Position numbers and translations under genes: made by a program
In this document: in pieces, positions 1-12,500 of the stretch
How the letters are laid out: the number at the start of each line of letters is the position of its first letter
How positions within the stretch are numbered: the stretch's first letter is position 1
Origin: Athripsodes cinereus
Lineage: Eukaryota > Arthropoda > Insecta > Trichoptera > Leptoceridae
Assembly (NCBI GenBank): GCA_947579605.1
Contig: OX388321.1
Coordinates: forward strand, 20,637,614 to 20,701,613
Reading direction: 5' to 3'
Length of the DNA: 64,000 nucleotides
Notes under the pieces: model-generated
Told to the model about the DNA's origin: nothing
Seen by the model: only the letters and a program-made list of their open reading frames with translations
The model's database searches: none

Positions 1-280
1 CAGAACACTTAAAAACTTGAAGAAAAGAATGGAAGATCTAAACCTATTTTCTATTATTCCGGCTATATTTACATTACATAGGTCCTATAAGTCACAAAAG
101 TGAGTCTTCATTTACATAATATAAAAAATACTTTTACAAAAGCACGTGGTTCCGTTTATGTTGTATATAATTATGTACATACGTACAAAATATAGAAGCC
201 ATGAACTTGCTTATGACGAGGATGTCACGTCCACCTTCACATTGTGTTGTACATGAGAATAAAAATAATAACTAATACAA

Positions 281-590
281 TTCTAAGCGCGGTAAGCAGA
301 AAATACGGAACGCCATATATATAGGTAGATGGGAAGATTTATGATTTATCCCCACTTAATTCTTTGGCTTCCTTCACAATTATACAATTTCTCAATTCTC
401 ATACAAGCATGCCGATTTCTCTACTCAAGACGCGCCTGTATTTGAGAATTTGATCCGAATGTTCAAGGCACGTAGTTCTGGACGTCCGCGTTTTCCCACA
501 CCCCCGCTTTGAGATGAATTCACTCTTTTCGTAATTTTTCATCATCCATTTGCTCCACTTGTCCAATTTCTAATAACTGACATAAATTTT
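281..590 (-). pseudogene. LINE C-terminal fragment (family with RPRTTWLDHV motif)
   Basis: On the minus strand this matches the better-preserved copies at 20160-20450 and 52067-52432: complement of CACGTAGTTCTGGACGTCCG gives RTSRTTC-type residues, and the following sequence gives the KRNRxxCM segment. Frame is disrupted. The 5' boundary is uncertain. Confidence 0.6.
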
Positions 591-3500
591 ATCAAAACAG
601 AATTTGTGTCAGTAGGAAGAAGTCGTGCCTTTGCGATAAACTTGACCACTGCATACTGATTGTATGCCTATAGTTTGAATGTATTTTTACTTACAACTGC
701 TTGTAACTGGTAGGTATGCAAGTATAGGTACATATAGCAAAGAATGAGCTGAATAAATCAATTATTTCCTAAGCGAACTATTTCCGGGCTTAACCTGTTT
801 TTAAAGCAAAAGTAAAAAACTGTTTGATTCACAATAAATTATTTTGCATGTTCATACAACACTTTTATCACTATAAACAAAACTATCAATCTATACATAT
901 ACCATCACAACATATCCCATAATAAACAATATGCAAGTTGCCATATCCGTGCCAATAAAAAATAATACATTCAGAATAGGTGTCACACCTCATCGCTGAA
1001 CTGAAAATGTTAAAACGTTTGAATTGTGATGTTTTGTGAACACATACCTTTTAAATTACTAAAAAAGAATGAGAGATTCTTTACCTGGATTTCACGGTGC
1101 AGTAATTAATTAACTACATTATATAGTTATTTATATAACACTTTGGCTAAGTATGTCAGTTTAATATTTTACGTTTTCCGCATTTTTGTATCATTTTATT
1201 GCATGCCTACTTTTTCTAAAGCAAATGCCAACTCACCTTTAAAAAGCAGTAGCGTATGTTCCACGAAAAATGTAAACAAAAACTTGATGCAGTAAACCAA
1301 TTCACGAGGTAAATATAAAAAAAAGTGACACAAATCACAATTAAGCAATTATAACAAAATAAATAAATCACTTGTTTACATGAAAATAAAAATACAGACA
1401 CTCGCAAACAGTACGACGTGTCTTATATTGTAAAATATTAGCCTTTTAACAATCGTATTTCTAAGAAACTAAACAAATGTCACATAAAAAGACTTTTTGG
1501 ATTTATTGAAGTTGTTCATAAACTTATCAATTTCGTAAAATATTGTGATTTTATCAGTTTGATCCTATGTCACATTCATGCTGCACAATACAATTAACAA
1601 CAACACTTGTAACAATAAAAAAATGTTATAGAAATGTTTTATCATTTAGTTACGGTAACTGGCCACAAACGTCCCACCCTCGCGCAAAACCAGACTATAC
1701 TAAATTATTATTGGTGTATTTTCAATCAGAATGTGATTTGATAATGAAAGTGAAAACATGTTCGTACTTATTAGTCTATGGTTTTGTATGGTGATTATTT
1801 CTCCCGCCAAAACAACACGGTGTTAACTTTTGTGAAATGAAGATTAAAATAATGTAAATTGGGGGAACAATGTAGGTCAAATATGTACCTAAACATATGT
1901 ATACTTCATGGTATTATAATTATAAGATATAGTTGTGTATCTGTAAATACAGAACTTTATGGCATATCTTGTGGGGTACCTAGATAGAGTATTATAATTA
2001 TGTTCATCATTCATTTATATGGGAAACCTATATCTTCTACAAGCTAGTATATTCAGCTGACTACCTGCATTAAACGCTGTCTGATTGTTTGATTAGAGCA
2101 ATGAAAATAAGATTCTATCTATCTATACCATCACGGCATATCCCAGAAATGCGATAGCCACTAGACTATAACAACTGCAAGAAATAAACATGCAAGTTCC
2201 TATTCATGCTAAGAAAAATTAAGACATTCAGGAAGGATGGCTCAACTCATCGCTGAATTGAAGATGCTTATTATATGCAAGATTTTAGAAAAATCTGTCT
2301 TTTACAGGACACTCAAGATCTTACTGAAAATGGGAGAATCTATAGAATATTATTCTTTGCCAGGGACTCCATGGAATATCTCCACATGTCTAATTTATCA
2401 GTTATTTTATTGGTCTTATCAGACATGTTATGTCATCTCTTATCATTGAAAACTGATTGAAAAAATATATTATACAAACTTAATAATCAATTTAGGTACA
2501 ATTCTATGACAAGAATATGATTGTAAGTAAATAAATATACATATATAAATATATTGATTATATAATATATTATAATAGAGCACACTAAGTACCCAAATAA
2601 GTAGATATTGATTTTGGCTTGGAAACTAGGGGCAATCAATTTTACACTGTCATAGACTGAAATCCATTGACAACACTAGAAAAAGGGGCCATATGCCATT
2701 TGAAATTTGGGTATTTGTTTTCAGTTGTATCTTCAAAATCAAGCTGTAGATCATAAATGACAAACAGCGAGAGAAGTGATCATTGAGAACAATAAAAAAT
2801 CACAAACTAATTAAAGGCGTATCCGAACAACCACCTGGATTTCTCCTCCCAAAGAAACTTTGATGCACACTGAATCGACTCAGATGCGGAGTCGGTTGCA
2901 CAGCGTACCACTTTCACCGATCATACCGCTTCCACCGATGTGTTAGTAACCATTTACCTATGAGCGGGGCACTCTTATATGAATACTACTCTTATGTAAA
3001 AGAATTTTAATAATAGTTGGCCAAACAAAAAGAGCACTGATGATATTCTATCTATAAGGATTTCAATGTCATGGATCACATTCATTCACAATCTACATCT
3101 CTATCTATGACAACGATTATCTTGTAAAAAAAGATATTCAATTGGTGCAGAAATAGTATAATTGGCATAGAATGGGAATGGTGGATACGGAATACATAAA
3201 ACCTTTGATGATGGTTACTTAATTTATCCACAGAGCACCTTAAGATACTTAAATTAGTTTTGTTATCACATGCATAATGATAATTTGATATTTTATCTCG
3301 TAGACACATATAATATTTTATCAGACAGGTACTCTAAATCAAGGGCATATCAAATAGCATATTACATAAAGGTGACATAATGAATTGTACTATGAAGAGG
3401 ATGACTTGTATTTTAACTTCATACAGTCAGCCCACTGGGTACCCCACTTCTGGGAATATAAACAGATATATAGACATAAAAAGTTTTGATTTAATTTTTA

Positions 3501-4986
3501 TATTACACATTCATTTTAGTATTAATATTCTTTGATATTACAAATTCTACTAATAATAAATTGTCATTGGTTCTATGAAACCTCTTATGTGCTCCAAACC
3601 AATTTTTACAAGGGACACAAAAAATCTGTTTTAAAGTCCACAGATCAACAAATGTAATCAAAATTATTATCAAATTCATGTAAAAATTTAGACGTTTTAC
3701 ATGAAATTGATAATAAATTTGATTACATTTGGGTTAGTTGGAAGATATCACGCTTCTGGGATAAATTCTACAATGTTTATATTTTAATAATGATTGTTTT
3801 TTTGTGCAATAAAGATTTTTATTATTACATTTGTTGATCTGTGGACTTTAAAACAGTTTTTTTGCGTCCTCTGTAAAAATTGACTTGGAGCACTTAAGAG
3901 GTTTCATAGAACCGACGATGATATGTTACCTTATTTGCCCACTTATTGCCTTATGTAACTTTAGTTGCTATAAAGACATTTCACGTGGATGGAACACCTC
4001 ATTGCTGTATTGAAAGGGGTAAATGTCTTATATTATTATTTATATCTTAAAAATGTTATCCTACACTGCATAACAGCTTTTGGCCAAGGCGATCTCGGCA
4101 GGATCCAAAAAATCAAGATAGATACAACGCAAAAGAGACATTGTCAAAAAGAAACAGTAGAATCAAAGGAGTCTCTTTCCTGGTGATTAACCTGTCCGTG
4201 AGTGAATAAGGAAAAAATAAAAGTGTATGGCAGAGTGAATTAATTCAACTTTGACTTTTTGAATATTTTTTTGTTGCATGTTATAGAAAATGATCCCTAG
4301 AATAAATGTTTATAAGGAACCAACTCTCAAAAATTAATAATAATGAAGTTATATAACAAAAACAATTTTGACGCGTCATGTCTGTTCCGGTATTGTCAAC
4401 AATGGGTTCAACATATTGAATGGGTTAGAATATTTATTATTATTAAAAATATTTATTTTTATTTGTTTTTAACAAAAACTTATGTAGGTACTAAAAACTA
4501 ATTAAATTGTCCAGAATAAGTACAAAAGGTAAAAAAAAATTCACAAAACACTCCATAAAATAACACCCATAGCGCACGAACGCACGCAGCAAAATGGTTT
4601 GCAACCGCGAGTGACGGCTATGTATTTCAAGCGGCGGTCACGTGACATTTTGTACAGGCGATAAATAAGGTCTAAACACGCCTATTTTTGATTTTTTTCC
4701 TTGTGATTGATAAAGTATATCCGACAGATTGGAACAATGATGAAATTGACGAATTTGGCGGGAATACCAAAATATTACTGGATCAAACGCACCGGGGCGT
4801 GCGTACTCCAGATCCCATAATATTTTTTGCACGCACCGGTGCATTGGTACTCCTTTATAGGTTAAGTCATTGTATGTTATGATGAAAATATTAACATGGG
4901 CATTCAAGTCATTAAATAATTTTATAGCCTTGCCCATAGGAGAAGGACGTAGATACTAAACTCGCTCAATATCATTGGATTACTAA
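591..4986. other. Gene-free, repeat-rich stretch
   Basis: No supportable gene. Copies of the dispersed ATCCCACAAGTGGGGTAGCC-type repeat lie on the minus strand at about 895-1090 and 2115-2440. A foldback element occupies about 3561-3925. At 4560-4890 a short GC-richer patch has near-complementary blocks (CGCACCGGGGCGTGCG; GCACGCACCGGTGC). Open frames here are short and without recognisable features. Confidence 0.5.
3561..3925. mobile_element. Foldback MITE with about 90-bp inverted ends
   Basis: GGTTCTATGAAACCTCTTAT near 3569 and its complement TAAGAGGTTTCATAGAACC ending near 3914 frame two long arms (TTTTAAAGTCCACAGATCAA / TTGATCTGTGGACTTTAAAA). A second inner inverted pair sits around 3655-3730. 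A CR1-type LINE tail (GGGTTAGTTGGAAGATATCA) lies in the loop. Confidence 0.8.
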
Positions 4987-5235
4987 TTATAAAGCCAGTC
5001 GAGAGTTTGAAAATAGCCTCGTACAAAATACATCTCGATGGTGCACCAACATATCATATTCCAGACATCCCAGTACAGTATGAATGCTGATGAGAACAAA
5101 TAAGGGTAGTACACAAAAATACATGATTCTCAAACATTTCTTATGAATTCTTTCCACCAGAAAATATCTAGCTTCGCAAGGATTCCATATTACTGAAGCT
5201 GATTCTAAAATGCTGCAAACCAAAAAATCAAACAA
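4987..5235 (-). pseudogene. CR1/Jockey-type LINE thumb-region fragment
   Basis: An 82-codon frame reads LVCSILESASVIWNPCEARY, then VERIHKKCLRIM and LEYDMLVHHRDVFCTRLF. This is the segment after the RT domain in CR1/Jockey LINEs (SILEYxSxxWNP; IExIQKKFLR; R-R-x3-F pattern). It is truncated on both sides. Confidence 0.75.
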
Positions 5236-5639
5236 CCCAATAGTATCAGGCTCACAAAAGTGTCTTGAATATTATCTTACGATTTATGAAGACTAACTTA
5301 TCTTTTGCAAGACAGGTGGTGAAGGAACGAGAGCAGCAGACTAACTTGAGTAGTGAAATCTCCAGAATTTGAAGATAGATCAACTGTATACCAATACCAC
5401 CGTATAATCTTATATATAAAAGGAAGTGGTGTGTGTTACAACACTTATAACTCAAGAATGGCTGTACCGATTTGAATGATCTCTGATTTGTTGGATTCTT
5501 CTCCGCCCGGAATAAACTATAGGCTATTAAAACATCTTACAAATTCACGGTAAGAAAAAATACGAAGAAAATTATTTATGCCATACATTTTTAGTTTCAA
5601 TAAATAATGCAATATGGAGAATATACAAAACGGTATTAT

Positions 5640-5935
5640 ATAAATGATCATCAAATAATATTTTTGATCCTAGTCACCGACCATCAGAAAAATAAAACGA
5701 TAATCAAAAAAGTAAAATTAACACCAAAACAATACCACCAAATATTTCATATTCCGATCATCAAAATATAAAATAAATATCATCAAATAAATGAAACTAA
5801 CATCAAAATTATTACCTACAAATATTAAAATCCGATCGTCAAAATATTTCGGTATGACCACCAAAAAATACATTTGACCATAAAATAAATAGATTGATTG
5901 CCAAAATAGTAGATTGATCGCCAAATTTGTTATTA
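5640..5935. repeat. Degenerate array of GATCATCAAAATA-like short repeats
   Basis: Repeated blocks of the form (G/C)ATCA(T/C)CAAAATA, spaced about 15-20 bases apart, run through this stretch. The same words occur in the opposite orientation at about 6540-6830 (TTTTGGCGATCAT), so the two form a loose large inverted repeat inside the Helitron. Confidence 0.55.
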
Positions 5936-6202
5936 TAGTAACAAAAATCGTTCATAATATTTAAGTAAATTCATTAGAAAGTCTCTTTCTTCACTATCGT
6001 GATTTTTTTAAGAATGCTTAAAATGACATGACCCTTTTTATTATTTCACTATTCACGACTACAATGATAATATTTGAATACTCAAACCCGTTGCAGATGC
6101 ACTATTATCGGAACTATGATACTTAAGCGGCACCACCCGTATTCGAGTATTTTTTCCATAGAAAAAGTAATATTATACGAAACTTAAGGAAATTTATATT
6201 CA

Positions 6203-6282
6203 AACTAGATTTTATTTTCGCCGGTTTTATTTTATTTTTGCCGGCAAAAATAAAATAAAACCGGCGAAAATAAAATCTAGTT
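6203..6282. repeat. 80-bp perfect palindrome centred on GCCGGC
   Basis: Arms of 40 bases are perfectly complementary: AACTAGATTTTATTTTCGCC on the left is answered by GGCGAAAATAAAATCTAGTT on the right, meeting at GCCGGC (centre 6242/6243). Partial copies of the left-arm context (CACCCGTTGTCGAGTATTTT and the following bases) recur at about 6296 and 6410. Confidence 0.9.
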
Positions 6283-6528
6283 CGAACATAAATTGGCTCC
6301 ACCCGTTGTCGAGTATTTTTTCCATAAAAAAAGTAATGTGTACGAAACTGTAGGAAATTTACATTGGTACTAGATTTTATTTTTGCCGGTTTTATTTCGA
6401 ATATAAATTGTCTCCACCCGTTGTCGAGTATTTTTTTTCTATAGAAAAGTAATATATGTACAAAACTGTAAGAAATTTATATTGGAATCAGATTTTATTT
6501 TGGCCGGCAAATGTTTTATTGTTTTGGA

Positions 6529-6800
6529 TTCAATTTAGAAATATTTGAGGATCACGATTTGATGATCAATCTACTATTTTGGCGATCATATTGAATTATT
6601 TGGTTGGAATATTTTATTTTTTAGGGTTCAATTTAGAATTATTTGAGGATCACGATTTGATGATCAATCTACTATTTTGGCGATCATATTGAATTATTTG
6701 GTTGGAATATTTTATTTTTTAGGGTTCAATTTAGAATTATTTGAGGATCACGATTTGATGATTAATCTACTATTTTGGCAATCATATTGAATTATTTGGT
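6529..6800 (+). repeat. 98-bp tandem repeat, about 2.8 copies
   Basis: Units start with TTCAATTTAGAA at 6529, 6627 and 6725, exactly 98 bases apart, and contain GAGGATCACGATTTGATGAT and TTGGCGATCATATTGAATTA. Copies are nearly identical, so the duplication is recent. No gene is present. Confidence 0.9.
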
Positions 6801-7086
6801 GACGATTTTGGTATATTTTTGATGATCACTTAAATACAAGCCTATACAAAATCATCGAAGAAGTTTTTTTATAGATTGGCCTATTTAAAGAATAATTTTT
6901 CTATACATTTTCAAATTAGAATCGTAATCCATACAATTTAACATCTGTGGTTCTGATATTTCGATTTTGAAAAAATCATGGAAAGAATTTTTATAAATTT
7001 AAAATGAATAGGTATCTACCTAAAATTAGTACCTACATAATTATATTACGTACAACAGATAATTTATAAACAAATCTGAGTTAAGT

Positions 7087-7316
7087 TAATTGTTCATGTC
7101 GGTCGGTGGGGGGGGGGGGAGATAACACTCTTGCCTTTGAGTAACGAGGTCCCGGGTTCGATTCCCAGCCAGGGCAAAGTGAAGAATGACATTTTTCAAA
7201 TTGTCCTGGGTCTGGGTGTTACATATAATGTGTGTATAGTGCATTGTATAATATGTGTGTATCGTCGCGTTAGTAGGTACCCATAATAATAATCATCATC
7301 ATCATCATCATCGCCC
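7087..7316 (+). mobile_element. tRNA-derived SINE with CAT microsatellite tail
   Basis: A polymerase III B-box-like GGTTCGATTCCC lies at 7155, followed by the non-tRNA body GTCCTGGGTCTGGGTGTTAC and GTGTATAGTGCATTGT, ending in an (ATC)n run near 7290-7311. A second body without the tRNA head is at about 47275. A G-tract is present at 7110. It is not a functional tRNA: no cloverleaf closes around the B box. Confidence 0.7.
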
Positions 7317-7667
7317 TCAACGCTCCTCTCGGGAGCACAGGGCAGAAACCAGCCTCCTCCATTCAGAGCGTCTCTGTGCCAATTGCGTCACCTCTTTCCA
7401 CGACATTCCGTGCGCTCTCATATCGTTGTCATAGGAACGGTGTATTGTGAAAGAGGGACGCCCTGGCCGACGGAACCCCTGCGGACGGAAGAACAGTACT
7501 CTTTTTGGCCAACTATCATTAGGCATTCTCAAAACATGTCCCAGCCAGGACCATCGTCTCTCCTGTATTACGGAGATTTCAGGTCTCTGCTGGGTGCGCC
7601 GGCGCACAGCATCATTTGTAACATGTTCATACCATTTGACATCCAAAATCCTACCCATAGTACCCAT
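7317..7667 (-). pseudogene. LINE reverse transcriptase C-terminal fragment
   Basis: A 116-codon open frame encodes the C-terminal tail common to insect endonuclease/reverse-transcriptase LINEs: VKWYEHVTNDAVRRRTQQ, then RRWSWLGHVLRMPNDSWPKR and FRRPGRPSFT, ending WRRLVSALCSREE. No RT catalytic core remains. Related shreds occur at 11503-11660, 14530-14735, 51610-51835 and 57090-57410. Confidence 0.85.
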
Positions 7668-7942
7668 AATACAAGATTCATATCTTAGTTTGGTACTAGC
7701 TCGATTTGTGTGAATTGTCTATGGAAAAAAATAATGGAACTTATGAATTAATTCTACGTATGGCCACAATTTCCTCATGTTTCGAAAATTATACTTTTCC
7801 TATGGAAAAAAGTACTAGACAACGGGTGGGGCCGCTAAACTGCGAAAGTTCCAAATGAATTTTATTTTTTTACACTATACTTAAGACGACACACTTGGAC
7901 AAATACGGGAGTTTGTAAAGATATTAATAATATTAATCATTC

Positions 7943-8120
7943 ATTAAGTCAGTGGGAGAGGGCAGAAGACCGGTGGGCCGCCCTAGAAGAAGCTGGCAAG
8001 GGCAGGTGTCGAACCTGTGTGTTCGGGGTGGCCAGAGGTCCTGGAAGCAGCGATGGCAGGGGTTCTCTCGAGGAGATACCTAGGGGCAATGGGACCCCGA
8101 CTGAACTAGGATAGGGAGAA
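7943..8120 (+). pseudogene. GC-rich LINE C-terminal fragment
   Basis: A short stretch much richer in GC than its surroundings translates (frame of GTGGGAGAGGGC) to GRRPVGRPRRSWQGQV and further residues before a stop, matching the RPxGRPRxxW motif at the end of many LINE reverse transcriptases. It is a different family from the neighbouring minus-strand fragment. Confidence 0.6.
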
Positions 8121-8350
8121 GATGTATGTATGTAATCATTCATTGATTCTTAGGCGGTACGAATTTCGCTGGGACAGCTAGTTAAAAATAAAAAAAGGAA
8201 AAATATATTATAAAATAATTTATTTTGCTTTTTTAAATTTGGATACACATTTTAGGTATAATACTAACAACATGTGATAGAACACTTTTGAAATAACAAA
8301 TTACTAAATAACTACAGGTACTTAGTATTGGAAGGCTTACAAAATATATC

Positions 8351-8631
8351 TGTCATTACTCGATAGTTCAATTAACTAGTTAACTGAACAGCGTGGTGGT
8401 AAGAACGACAACACTCAGTCCTAGCCGTTTCATTGGATCACAACAATGTGCTGAATCAAAAGTAGCCCAATAGTTGAAATTTTGTTTTTTTTTTTATTTG
8501 GAACTGTGGCGTTAAATCTTGTGTTAAACAATCCAGCTAAACTGTTTTTAGCTATTCAGTTAAATACCGGCGTTCAGTTAACTGTCTAGCTATTCAGTTA
8601 TCTGGCTAATTCAACTATCGAGCGGTGACAC
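8351..8631. mobile_element. MITE-like inverted-repeat element
   Basis: The left end TGTCATTACTCGATAGTTCA is answered by TTCAACTATCGAGCGGTGAC at the right end, and both arms continue into related TTAACTGAAC / GTTCAGTTAACTG words. The interior has no coding potential. Confidence 0.65.
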
Positions 8632-9562
8632 ATCTAAAATAAAAAATAATATAAATCATTTGTCTGTGGTCGGAGCGAAACTAAACTATGTCATGAAATA
8701 ATAACTATCTCATCATTTTCAATATGGTCGTAATAAGTTTTTACTACATAATTATATTTACTTCTCGTTAAATTTAACACAAGAATTACTGTCAAAATGA
8801 TTTTGAGTGAATACTATTAATTATTTCTCTTCTTTAAAATGATGTTGTTTTGTTATATATTTAAGAAAATTATCTATGGATATCACAAAATACAACATGT
8901 TTTCAAATTATGTGATAATGCCATCGAAAAGAACATAGCGAGGACTACAAAACGAAAAATTCAACATAGTGTAGTTTTTTATCCCACACAGATATAACAA
9001 TAAACAAGAAAAAATAAAGATCATATAGTTTGTATACACAGCAACATCTTTGTCTATCTATACACATTTCAGGGACTTTGTCTATGATTGACAAGTGTCA
9101 AAATTTTCTTAATTCTAGTACATTTTCAGGTTCAGTTCGGATAAACTTTTTCAACATCTTCTTAATGACTATCAATTTATTTATTGGACCCTTTATGATT
9201 GCAATACATAAGTATTTAAAGGAGCATGGATATGGCTGTTCTTGATGTTCTGGATTGGTAAAAAAATCTCAAAGCACGGTTGTACAACAGACAATGTAAA
9301 GATATAGCTGTATACACTTATTATTAGACAGAAATAAAAAATATAATATGATAAAAAAATTATAATATTATCACAATATAAAGGTCACAGTAAAACCATT
9401 TAAATGTAAATGATTGGCTTAATTCTTCTACTAATAATAGCTCAAAGCCAAAAATAAGATGTAATATAATTTTTTTAGTGGCAACAAAATAAAATTTAGA
9501 CAATATTCATTTTGTTGCCATAATGAAATAAAAGAAGTATAAAAACAAATGTTTTTTTTTAA
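8632..9562. other. Gene-free stretch downstream of BPNT1
   Basis: AT-rich sequence with no gene. It should contain the BPNT1 3'UTR next to 9563 on the minus strand. No clear single polyadenylation signal could be chosen; TTTATT on the plus strand near 9178 is the best-formed candidate. Confidence 0.4.
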
Positions 9563-12500
9563 CTAAACATTTAGTTTAATTTTAACATCTTCAGGTATTT
9601 TTTCCATCAGCTTGACATGTAACTCTTGAGATAATGTTGCCAGTACACCTCTTCTGTTTGGCCGCGATACATTCTTGCCATATTCATAATCTTTACCAAA
9701 GACGTCAGTCAATTTTCCACCAGCCGCTCTAAGTATCGCTTCTGGAGCACAAGTGTCCCATTTCTTACATCCGCCACTGGCAAAAACGTAAGCATTTGCT
9801 TTGCCTTCTAAAAGTTGCAGTACCTAGAAAATAATAAAATACGTAATTTAAAAAAACAGAAATATCATAGATATCTAAAAGCACGGATGAACCATAGACG
9901 TCCATATTTGTTTCATTATTTACATTCTTTCAATTTATATCTATTTATCTATGCTTTATTATAATAGCACCTTTCCCAAATGGAGTATTCAGTAGAAAAA
10001 CTGCACATAATAAACATGCCAAATTGTCTTTTTTTTTATTCAACAATAAATGTAATCCATCCTGAATTCCTTAATTTTTTGGCATGACCACCCCACTAAT
10101 GGGATATACTGTGACGAATAAATAGAAAAGAGTAAAAAATTAGGATATGTGTTTGTGATATAATACTTTGTTTCATTAAAAATAAGACATTTCAATGTGT
10201 TGCATACCTTATCACTGTATTACAAATGTTAAATTACTTTTAACCTGTAATGGAGTGAGATTTTGTTGGAGTGTATGTATGAGTGAGATTTTGTACGGTC
10301 CTAATGGAGTGAGTTTTTTTCACCATTAGATCTATTTTAAGTGTCACATTATACAAATATCATACTAATTATTCCATAAAAAATGATATACGCGTCGTAA
10401 TATTGACAGACGTACATGTACGTCCATACTCATATTTTCACTGATTATCCTCGCCGGTTATCGATTATTATCGATTACCGGTACGGCCATACCACTTTAG
10501 AGGTTAAATAATTTTTAATGAATACCTGCCTTTTTACAGAACACTCTAAGACTACCAGAAAACACTGTGACACCTTTTCTTTGCCAGGAACTCCGTGGGA
10601 TATTAAATAAATGAGTAGAGATATAGAATAAAATAATGATAAAATAAATAATTATTTTACCATGCATCCTAAGACGACAACTTGCATGTTTATTACACGG
10701 AGTTAGTCAGCTGGCTACCCCACTTCTGTGGAATGTCATGATGATATGAAAGAATGAAAATTTTACCTTATAACCCGCTCCTCCAACTCTCAACACACTG
10801 TCAGGTTTCAACGCTTCCAGGCAACTTTCTACCAGAACGTTAGAATGTGACCGAGAAGTTGTAATGACAAGCTGTCTGGGAAGTTCAGCAGATGGGGGTA
10901 TTAGCCCTTCCACTCCGTAACCTTGTAGGCCCCAAATAGTTCTTCCTCGAATACCAGGAGCGTCCTTATTATTGCTATCGGGAGATGAACCTCCATAATA
11001 AGGCTGATGTATAACACCACCTATTGCCTGCTCCTTAATTGATATGCCAATCAAAACAGTGACATGCTCTAAGAAACCTGCAAAGGATTCATACAAAAGA
11101 CAATATTATTATTGAAATACTACCGAGTCTATTAATGCAAGAAGAATTAGTTGCAGGAAGTAGCAATCACCCAAAATAACAGAAAATGTTTCAATTTTGG
11201 AAAATATTCAAATACTAGAACACTTTCAAATAACAGAAAATATTCAAATGTTGGAACATGTCCATGAATACCTGTATGTCAGAGCATAATTACACTACAT
11301 CACAAGACATTTTTCCAACAAAATAACATTTGCTTCCCACATGTTTGTTAACACTAAATTACTGTCTAAGTGGTTGCTACTAACTATTGCTCTCAAGTCG
11401 TCTTTTCAATGCCAGTAATAAATAAATACGTCACAATCGGTGGTGTAAATTGAAGATGTGAAATGCCTCATTTGTGACAAACATCATTTGCCATCAGTAT
11501 TCCCCCCCCCCCCCCAGCAGCATTGGCAAGAACCCAGCTTCCTCTAATCAGAACGTCTTTGCACCAATTGAGTTCTTTCTTCCCGACCTGACCGTTCTTA
11601 GTGTTGTGATATTGTGAAAGAGGAACGTCCAGGCTGTTGCAACTTTAGTCAACAAAAGGATAGTACTCTTTTTGAACTATAATTGAACAAGGAATACCTG
11701 GACAACTGTATTTAATACAACAGTCAACAAAATATATCTAGGGACAAAAAACAAAATGTATTTATTTTTAAAAAAAACCACACCACAGTTAGTAATGAGT
11801 GTTATGGAATAAAGCGAGAGAGGGAAGTTACTTGATATTGTGAAAATTACCATATTTGGAATGCAGATAACCTAGATACCAATGAGCGGAAGCAAAAGGG
11901 TGTCTAAGATAATGCTTCCACCTTTCCCATCTACTGCCCTTTAGCAACAAAGCACCTAAAATAAAATCAAATTGACAAAAGGCTATAGACAATGTCGTTC
12001 ACTACACTTCAAACAATAAACACAACAAACATGTTATCTAATTTCGTAAAACCAGAGTTAGACAATAACGGTTAACAAGTTAAAATAACTGTTTTACAAC
12101 TCTCGATTGAGGGGACAGTTACAACAAAGACCAATGTATCTTTTTTTGGTAGAATGCAGGAATGACTTCTCCTGAATCTTGTCCACGCCCATGCAAATTT
12201 TCGTTACGCTAATATCCCAGTTTTTGTTTGAAGGATCAATGGAATTTCAATTCCAACGTTAGTCACAAAAGTTTTTAAAAAGTTAAAATTTGTATTTGCT
12301 GAACTAACATATAACTAATAATCTAAAGGAGACACAGTTGAAAATTTCGAATAGCCCTATCTCTAAATGTCATTTTGAGCCTCAAGAATCCTTGTTCTAG
12401 CAACAATGTTAATTTGTAGAAAAGTTGTCTTCCGGGCTGAGTGACCGTGATCTCCAGGGCGATTTATGACCCTTAGTCCCTCAGCTACTCAGCCAGGAAG

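Larger units (their letters stand above)
5408..8181 (+). mobile_element. Probable lepidopteran Helitron with nested insertions
   Basis: The left end reads TCTTATATATAAAAGG, followed by the GAATGGCTGTACCGATTTGA block and CCGCCCGGAATAAACTA typical of lepidopteran Helitrons. The right end reads TACGAATTTCGCTGGGACAG then CTAG. The flanking bases are A on the left and T on the right, as expected for rolling-circle insertion. No helicase is visible, so it is non-autonomous. It encloses short-repeat arrays, a perfect palindrome, a 98-bp tandem repeat, a SINE and two LINE fragments. Pairing of these two ends as one element is inferred. Confidence 0.65.

Noticed and set aside
7140..7180. tRNA-like B box GGTTCGATTCCC (and GGTTTGATCCC at 26740) as true tRNA genes
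   Set aside because: No acceptor stem or full cloverleaf can be drawn and both are followed by SINE bodies with dispersed relatives.
10707..11096. The 129-codon open frame as a stand-alone gene
   Set aside because: It is BPNT1 exon 4 read through both splice sites; only 11077-10767 is coding.
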